Assembly: GCA_035999765.1 (NCBI GenBank)
Contig: CP108521.1
Span: 248,001-312,000 of the forward strand
Reading direction: 5' to 3'
From: Streptomyces sp. NBC_01231
GTDB taxonomy: Bacteria; Actinomycetota; Actinomycetes; Streptomycetales; Streptomycetaceae
Length of the DNA: 64,000 nucleotides
Numbering within the stretch: the first letter of the stretch is position 1; every line of letters begins with the position of its first letter. Below the pieces are notes generated by a model. The model searched no databases. It saw nothing but the letters and a program-made list of their open reading frames with translations, and was not told the origin of the DNA. The position numbers and the translations under genes were made by a program. Below, one piece after another: positions 58,097 through 64,000 of the stretch.

Positions 58097-61042
58097 ATGC
58101 TAGGTGCTTCTCACCCTTCTCACCCGAAGGAAGCCGCCGCGCGGCACACGTATCCCGTGCTCGTCGAACGCGACCGTGAAGTGGCTGTCCTGTCGAGGCT
58201 CGCCCGTGCGGCGGCAACCGGCACGCCCGGCCTCGTCCTCGTGGAGGGCCCGGTCGGCATCGGGAAGAGCGCCCTGCTGGACAGGCTGGCCGCCGAAGCG
58301 CGTGACACGGGGACACAGGTCCTCAAGGCCCAGTGCACCACCCAGGAACTCGATCTGCCCTTCGGCGTGATGCGCCGGTTGTTCGGCGGGCCCCTGTCCG
58401 AACCGGGACGGCCCGCGCAAGGCGACACCCCGCCCGACTGGCAGCGGTTCGGGCTGGATCCCGACGCCCTGCCCGACGGCGCGAACACGGTCGCACAGGT
58501 GCCGCACGGCACACTGCTCGCCCTGTACCACGTCCTCTGCCGCATGGCGATGGACCATCCGCTGACCGTCATCGTGGACGACGCCCACCACGCCGATCCC
58601 GCCTCCCTCCGGCTCCTGTCGTACCTCGGTCGGCGACTGCACGGACTGCCGGTACTCCTGGCGATATCCCGGTGCACCGACACCGGCACGCATATCCCGC
58701 AACTGGACGAGATCGCCGCCCAGCCGCAGTGCCACAGCCTTCGTCCCCGCCTGCTCAGCAACGCGGGCGTCACCCAGCTGCTTCGGCACATCACCGGCAG
58801 CGGCGACGACAAGGAGATCCCACCCGTCTATCTGACGGTGGCCAGCGGCAACCCCCTGCTGAGCTCCACCCTGTTCACAGCTCTCAGGCCCGACAACTGG
58901 CCGTCGGCCACCGCCGGTCCGTCCGACATCGACAGCCGACATGTCGCCCTGCTCCGCGAACAGGTGCTGCGAGTGCTGCGCCGGCAGGCGGCGACCACAT
59001 GCGCCGCGGTGCAGGCGATGGCCGTCCTCGGTGAGGGAGCACCCCCACAGACGTACGCGCGGCTGGCCGGCCTCGACACTCCCGTGTTCGTCCAGGCCGT
59101 CCTCACCCTGGCGTCCGCCGGCCTGGTGTCCGCCACGCCCAGCGGGAGGAACTGGTCGTTCGCCCACGGTCTGGTGCGGGACGCCGTCCTGGCGGACATC
59201 CCGCCCGAGCAGCGAGCGGAGAGACACCGCCACTCCGCGCGGCTGCTGCTCGACAACGGCGCGTCCGCGAAGTGTGTCGCCGAGCATCTGCGCATGGCCC
59301 CGGCACCGGTCACCGACAGCTGGTTGGTCGCCGTACTGCGCGAGGCCGCCCGAGAAGCGCTTCTGTACAACGACCCCCGACGCGCGATCGACCTGCTGAA
59401 GCTGTGCGTGTCCGAGGACACCGACCCCGCTTCCGACGCTGAGATCCTGTTCGAACTGGGCATGGCGGAGGCCGCGGTGGACGTCCATGCGAGTGTCCGC
59501 CACCTACGGCTGGCCGCGGACCATCTGAAGAATCCGCAACTGGAGCTCACCGCACTCACCACCGTGGCCGACGGGATGTTCCGCGTGCCCCGGTCGATGC
59601 AGACCCTGTGTCCGCAGACCGCGCACAGACTCAGCGCGGCCGACGACAGCAACGAACCAGCGATGCTGAGGGAAGCCCTCAGACTGCTGGACTTGACCAA
59701 AGACGCCCGGTCCCTGCTCTCCGCGGCCGACGAATGCCGCTATCTCGACCTTCCGGGCGAAACCCCGGGTGAGCGCGCCGTGCTCGCCATGCAGGCGGTC
59801 ATCTCGGTGGCGTGGGCGAGACGGATTCCCGAGGCGCGAGCGGCGGCACGCCGAGTGATCACTGACGGAATGGCGGCGTACGACTCATTCACCTTCTTGC
59901 TCACCGCCGCGACCGCGCTGTTGTTCGCGGACCGGCCGGACGAGGCGGAACGGGTCTTCGCCCACGTCGGCGACACCGCTCCGCATCCTGACGGGCCGCT
60001 TCCCCCGCTGGTCGGCATACGCGCGGAAACGAGCCGCCGACTGGGAGCGCTCGAGGAGGCACTCGCCACCACCGAAATAGTCCTGGCCCGCGTGCCGGAG
60101 GAAAAGGCCCACCAGTCCACCGCGCTGCCTGCTGCCGTCCGCGTCCACACGCTTTTGGACCAGGGAGACGTCGCCGGTGCGGCCGCGATGGTGTCCCGGG
60201 GCTTCCTCCGCATGCCGGGCGGCCGCACCTGGCAGTGGGACGCGTACCTGTGCGCCCGAGGGCGACTGCGTCTGGACCAGGGCGATCCCGAAGGGGCGCT
60301 CAGGAATTTGCGCGAGTGCGGCAAGGACATGCGGGGATGGGGAAGCAACCCGGCGTTGTCGTCCTGGTGGTTCTGGGCGGGCAAGGCACACCTGGCACTC
60401 GGCGACACCGAACGGGCCCGTGCCCACGCCGAAGAGGCGGTCGCCGACGCCAGGGCCGCCGAGCTGCCGCGCGCCCTGGGCATGGGTCTGGAACTGTTGG
60501 CCGCCGCGCACGGTGACCGCGGTGCCGAGTTGTCCCTGCTCGAAGAGGCGGAAACGGCACTGGAGACAAGCGCGGCGCCGCTGGAGCTGACCCGAGTGCG
60601 CGTGGCGTACGGGAGCGCACTGCACAGGGCCGGCCATACGAAGGACGCCCGAAGTATGCTGCGGCGGGCTCTTGAAGCGGCGTACGAGCTCGGAGCCCGA
60701 GGGCTGTACCAGGAGGCGCACCAGGCACTGCTGGCCACCGGCGCACGCCCGCGGCGCCCGATGTTGAGCGGGCTGGGTTCACTCACTCCCAGCGAGATGC
60801 AGGTGGCGCAGCAGGCTGCGGCAGGACTCAGCAACCTGGAGATCTCCGCACTGCTCTTCGTGACCCAACGCACGGTGGAACTGCATCTGACGTCGGTGTA
60901 CCGCAAGCTCGGTCTCTCCGGGCGACGCCAGTTGCACACCGCGCTGGACGGAGCGCCCTCGGAAAGAGTCGCTCGGCAGCGCGGCCGAGGCTCATCCGTC
61001 GGTCCAGCCGGAGCGCGGCCCGCGCCGCGGCCGAGGCGGTAA
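58097..61042 (+). CDS. LAL-family LuxR regulator (large ATP-binding regulator)
   Basis: 981 residues. N-terminal AAA/STAND ATPase: LVERDREVAVLSRLARAAATG, Walker A GPVGIGKS (51-58), Walker B LTVIVDDAHHADPASLRLL. Long helical repeat middle, then a LuxR HTH near 893-950: LTPSEMQVAQQAAAGLSNLEISALLFVTQRTVELHLTSVYRKLGLSGRRQLHTAL. A ~30-residue basic tail follows. ATG 58097 with GAGGGA ~7 nt upstream. LALs are pathway activators of macrolide and polyene clusters (PikD, NysRI, AmphRI). Confidence 0.93.
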   Translation: MLGASHPSHPKEAAARHTYPVLVERDREVAVLSRLARAAATGTPGLVLVEGPVGIGKSALLDRLAAEARDTGTQVLKAQCTTQELDLPFGVMRRLFGGPLSEPGRPAQGDTPPDWQRFGLDPDALPDGANTVAQVPHGTLLALYHVLCRMAMDHPLTVIVDDAHHADPASLRLLSYLGRRLHGLPVLLAISRCTDTGTHIPQLDEIAAQPQCHSLRPRLLSNAGVTQLLRHITGSGDDKEIPPVYLTVASGNPLLSSTLFTALRPDNWPSATAGPSDIDSRHVALLREQVLRVLRRQAATTCAAVQAMAVLGEGAPPQTYARLAGLDTPVFVQAVLTLASAGLVSATPSGRNWSFAHGLVRDAVLADIPPEQRAERHRHSARLLLDNGASAKCVAEHLRMAPAPVTDSWLVAVLREAAREALLYNDPRRAIDLLKLCVSEDTDPASDAEILFELGMAEAAVDVHASVRHLRLAADHLKNPQLELTALTTVADGMFRVPRSMQTLCPQTAHRLSAADDSNEPAMLREALRLLDLTKDARSLLSAADECRYLDLPGETPGERAVLAMQAVISVAWARRIPEARAAARRVITDGMAAYDSFTFLLTAATALLFADRPDEAERVFAHVGDTAPHPDGPLPPLVGIRAETSRRLGALEEALATTEIVLARVPEEKAHQSTALPAAVRVHTLLDQGDVAGAAAMVSRGFLRMPGGRTWQWDAYLCARGRLRLDQGDPEGALRNLRECGKDMRGWGSNPALSSWWFWAGKAHLALGDTERARAHAEEAVADARAAELPRALGMGLELLAAAHGDRGAELSLLEEAETALETSAAPLELTRVRVAYGSALHRAGHTKDARSMLRRALEAAYELGARGLYQEAHQALLATGARPRRPMLSGLGSLTPSEMQVAQQAAAGLSNLEISALLFVTQRTVELHLTSVYRKLGLSGRRQLHTALDGAPSERVARQRGRGSSVGPAGARPAPRPRR

Positions 61043-61350
61043 CCCATCGTGTCCAGCATCCTTCGACAGCGATACTTAGGACGTGCCCGTGCCGGCGGGC
61101 GAGCAATCGTCGTCGAGGTCGCGTCGGCAGTCGTCGCTCGCTGTCATCGGGCGGATGCGGTTCATCAAGGCGGCGGAACTGTCCCCGAGAGCCGAGTCGG
61201 AGCGCCTCCGGACAGAAGGACTCGCAACAGTGCCTGAAGCCAACATGTGAGACGGGTGGAACCCCGGCAGCTCAACGACTGTCCTTGGGCGACTGTCGGA
61301 GCATCCTGGCCTTACGACGGCCGAACCTGCAGCAAGCGAAAGGTACCGCG
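61043..61350. other. 308-bp intergenic region between the two LAL genes
   Basis: No credible gene in either direction. Long enough for a separate promoter for the second LAL. No clear PAS-LuxR box or strong hairpin seen. Confidence 0.5.
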
Positions 61351-64000
61351 GTGTTGGCGGAACGGGACACAGATCTCGCCTCGGTGGCGGCTGCCCTGCG
61401 CAGGGCGGCGGAAGGCCGCGGATCGGTGGTGGTCGTCCAGGGCCCGCTGGGCGTGGGCAAGTCGGCACTGCTCGGCGCCGTCAGTGAACTCGGCGCGCCG
61501 CCGGACTTCCTGACCCTGCGCGCCCACGCGGCCACCGTGGAACACGACTTCTCCTTCGGCGTGGTGCGGCAGCTGATCGAGCCCGCCCTGGGCTTTCCCC
61601 ACTCGACGCAGACCGTTCGCAGTCTCAAGGGTGACGCCGCGGCCGCAGGGCTGGTTCTGTCCGAGGAAGCGCTCGGCGACCCGGTGTCGTCCTGGCCCGA
61701 GGAGAAACTGAACAGGGCGCTGACCGGCCTCCTTGCCCTCATGGGCGACATGAGCCAGAACCGTACGACACTGCTCCTGGTCGACGACCTGCACTGGGCC
61801 GACGTGGAATCTCTGCGGATCCTCTGCAGCCTGGCCCATACCGTGCACGACCGGCGTTTCCTGCTGGTGTGTACCCTTCTCACCGGCGGCGCCTGGACGG
61901 AACAACCGCTGGTGCGGGAACTGTTGTCCCTGGCGGAGCACACACTGAGTCCGGGAAACCTGGGGATGGACAGCACACGGTCCGTCGTGGAGGAACGCTA
62001 CGGTGCTTCGGCCGACGAGGAGTTCGTGCGCGCCTGCCACGAGAGATCCGGCGGCAACCCGCTGTTCCTCCATTCGATCCTCACGGAGGCTCAGCACCAC
62101 GACCTGAAGCCGGTCACACGTCACGCCGCGGACACGTCCACCCTGCGTCCCTCGCTGCTGCAGTCACGGCTGCTGGTGTTCCTGGAGTCGCTGCCTGATC
62201 ACGTCCGCCGGTCGGCGTTCGCCATGACCGTCCTCGACGGGAACACCGACCTGCATCTGCTGACCCGCCTGACCGGGCTCGATCCGGTACGGCAGACGGA
62301 CTCATTGCACGCGCTGCGGGAAGCCGGCCTGATCGCCGACCCCGGCCGTCCGGTCTTCACGCAACCTGTCGTGCGGGACACCGTCGAGGAGTGCATGGAG
62401 TTGCGGGAGCGCACTGCTCTGCGTGTCATCGCCGCGAAACTCCTGCATCAGTCGGGCCATCCGATCAAACAGGCGGCGGAGCAGCTGATGGCGGTCCCCA
62501 CGCCCCAGGGCCGGCGCGCGACCCGGATCCTGCGGGCAGCGGCGATCAGTGCGATGCGACGCGGGGCACCGCAGGACGCCGCCCGCTACCTGCGCCGCGC
62601 CCTTCTGGACAGCGCTTCGGTCGGCCCCGAACGCGGCCGGCTACTGATCGAATTAGCGACCGCGGAACGCAGTTTTGCCACCGCCGCCTCAATGGGCCAC
62701 CTCCTGGAGGCCGTTCCCCTGTTGGAGTCCGCGCAGGAACGGGCCGCGGCCGTCACCGATCTGATCTCTCCCGTGCTGATGAATCCCGCCTCGTTCCAGG
62801 TGGAAGAGCTACTCCACAGCGTGGCGGCCGACTTGGCCGAGGTCGGTTCGTCGAGCATGGCCGACCCTGCCCTGACACTGCGCCTGGAGGCCCGCCAACG
62901 CTTCTTCCGCCGCCATGACCTCACTGGCGTCCAGCAGGCTGTTCGGCGTCTGGACGCCCTCGGGCCGCAGACGCTCATGAGGACCCGCGGCGGACGGGAG
63001 CTCCTGGCCGTACTGCTCGACGCCGCCGCCCATGTGGCACCTGCCGCTGAACTGGCACCACTGGCGACACAGTTGCTGCACTTCGAGCAACCCTCCCACG
63101 CACATGTTCACACCACCCTTCCACTCGCGATACACGTCCTGACCGCGGCGGAAGAGACGGGCCTTGCCGCGTGGTGGCTGAAGGCGGCGTACCAGGTGGC
63201 GGCAAGCCGAGGGGGCAACGTCGAGCAGGCTGTGATCCGGGCGGAACAGGCACTCGTCTCGCTCACCCGGGGCGATGTGGCCGACGCCAAGACCAAGGTC
63301 CGCCAGGCCAAGGCGCTGGCCGGGGGCGTGCTGCACGGCCTCCCGGTCGCGTGCGTAACCTTGCTCGCCCTGGTGGCTCTGCGAACCGGCGAGCCGAAAA
63401 TCGCCGAACGCATTCTCAGGAAAAGCCGTCTTGACCTGGAAGACCCGGGTCTCGCAGCACTGAGCGCTGTGGCTCAGGGCGCCGTCGCCGCTCGCATGGG
63501 CATGAGGCAGAGAAGCCTGGACCACTTCCTGAGGGCCGGGCGGCTCCAGGCACAGATGGGCTGGCGCAACCCCGCGTTCCTGTCCTGGGCCCCGTACGCC
63601 GCTCTCATGCACCAGAGCCTGGGTGACACCGCGAGCGCTGCCGAGCTGATCCGCAAGGAAGTCGACGCCGCACGCGACTGGGGCGCTCCCGTGACCCTGG
63701 CCAGGGCGCTTGCCGTACAGGGTCGGCTGACGGCCGGTCGGGGCGGTATCGAAATTCTGGAGGATTCCCTGGAAATACTCGAAAATTCCGAGAACCGTTA
63801 TGAGCTGTGCAAGGTCCTAAATGTACTTGGGCAGCGCCTTGGCCCCGAGGACGCCAAGGGCAAAGCCGCCCTTGTCCGAGCTCTCAAGCTGTCGAATGAA
63901 TACAACCTCCCTTGGCTGGCCGAGAAAATCAACAGCCGACTGGGAGCAAACACATCGGTGGCGGGCGCCGACAGTGCGCCACTCACCCCGTCCGAGCGCA
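61351..64000 (+). CDS. second LAL-family LuxR regulator, 3' end outside window
   Basis: 883 codons in the window, no stop. LAERDTDLASVAAALRRAAEGRG, Walker A GPLGVGKS (31-38), Walker B TTLLLVDDLHWADVESLRIL, then a helical repeat region. The last visible residues, ADSAPLTPSER, are the start of the LuxR HTH, so only ~60-70 residues are missing. GTG 61351 with GAAAGG ~8 nt upstream. Same domain plan as the upstream LAL but clearly divergent in sequence. Same strand, probably a second pathway activator. Confidence 0.9.
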   Translation, partial: MLAERDTDLASVAAALRRAAEGRGSVVVVQGPLGVGKSALLGAVSELGAPPDFLTLRAHAATVEHDFSFGVVRQLIEPALGFPHSTQTVRSLKGDAAAAGLVLSEEALGDPVSSWPEEKLNRALTGLLALMGDMSQNRTTLLLVDDLHWADVESLRILCSLAHTVHDRRFLLVCTLLTGGAWTEQPLVRELLSLAEHTLSPGNLGMDSTRSVVEERYGASADEEFVRACHERSGGNPLFLHSILTEAQHHDLKPVTRHAADTSTLRPSLLQSRLLVFLESLPDHVRRSAFAMTVLDGNTDLHLLTRLTGLDPVRQTDSLHALREAGLIADPGRPVFTQPVVRDTVEECMELRERTALRVIAAKLLHQSGHPIKQAAEQLMAVPTPQGRRATRILRAAAISAMRRGAPQDAARYLRRALLDSASVGPERGRLLIELATAERSFATAASMGHLLEAVPLLESAQERAAAVTDLISPVLMNPASFQVEELLHSVAADLAEVGSSSMADPALTLRLEARQRFFRRHDLTGVQQAVRRLDALGPQTLMRTRGGRELLAVLLDAAAHVAPAAELAPLATQLLHFEQPSHAHVHTTLPLAIHVLTAAEETGLAAWWLKAAYQVAASRGGNVEQAVIRAEQALVSLTRGDVADAKTKVRQAKALAGGVLHGLPVACVTLLALVALRTGEPKIAERILRKSRLDLEDPGLAALSAVAQGAVAARMGMRQRSLDHFLRAGRLQAQMGWRNPAFLSWAPYAALMHQSLGDTASAAELIRKEVDAARDWGAPVTLARALAVQGRLTAGRGGIEILEDSLEILENSENRYELCKVLNVLGQRLGPEDAKGKAALVRALKLSNEYNLPWLAEKINSRLGANTSVAGADSAPLTPSER

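Overview
The window is very GC-rich DNA with strong third-position G/C bias, GGAGG-type ribosome binding sites and frequent GTG starts. It carries gene families typical of Streptomyces: a SARP regulator, two large LAL regulators, a PQQ-propeller Ser/Thr kinase, DUF6215, a secreted CBM2 esterase behind a CebR box, a PAS/GAF/PP2C phosphatase, and a protealysin-emfourin pair. I read it as a chromosomal accessory (probably arm) region of a Streptomyces species. No rRNA, tRNA, CRISPR array or replication gene was seen.

Layout. 0-8 kb: transposase debris, an alpha/beta hydrolase and an unknown protein with a TetR regulator and shared operator motif, then a graveyard of frameshifted genes (subtilase tail, Tat leader, unknown proteins, MmyB-type regulator) around one intact haloperoxidase-like hydrolase. 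8-17.9 kb: Ser/Thr kinase with beta-propeller, VOC protein, lipoprotein, polysaccharide lyase-like protein, DUF6215 protein and CebR-box GDSL esterase, separated by remnants (aldolase, DNA ligase, HxlR tail, ISL3 transposase). 17.88-19.72 kb: an apparently complete IS5-family element whose terminal inverted repeats enclose an AHSA1/SRPBCC-ArsR pair as well as the frameshift transposase, inserted at the stop codon of the esterase. 19.9-28.8 kb: MFS exporter, M4 protease with emfourin inhibitor, tyrosinase pair, ZIP transporter, DUF6924 protein, IS630 debris, Nudix hydrolase. 29-35 kb: a beta-glucuronidase plus sugar ABC transporter operon with a divergent TetR regulator. 35-46 kb: VOC protein, P-loop kinase, secreted protein, MacB/FtsX exporter operon with PadR regulator and TATAC-repeat operator, stress phosphatase, DoxX remnant, HAD phosphatase.

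46-64 kb is the edge of a biosynthetic gene cluster for a glycosylated, oxidised natural product. It has a BAHD-type acyltransferase, a [2Fe-2S]/PLP NDP-hexose 3-dehydratase, a 3,5-epimerase, a 4-ketoreductase, two glycosyltransferases, a ferredoxin, two P450s, a SARP and two tandem LAL regulators; the second LAL runs off the window. Its two divergent promoters carry three sequences close to the PAS-LuxR (PimM-type) operator consensus. The core scaffold genes and the early sugar genes (nucleotidyltransferase, 4,6-dehydratase) are not in the window, so the product is unknown.

Most promising for follow-up: the passenger-carrying IS5-type element, the predicted PAS-LuxR boxes, and the bacterial BAHD acyltransferase in a deoxysugar cluster.
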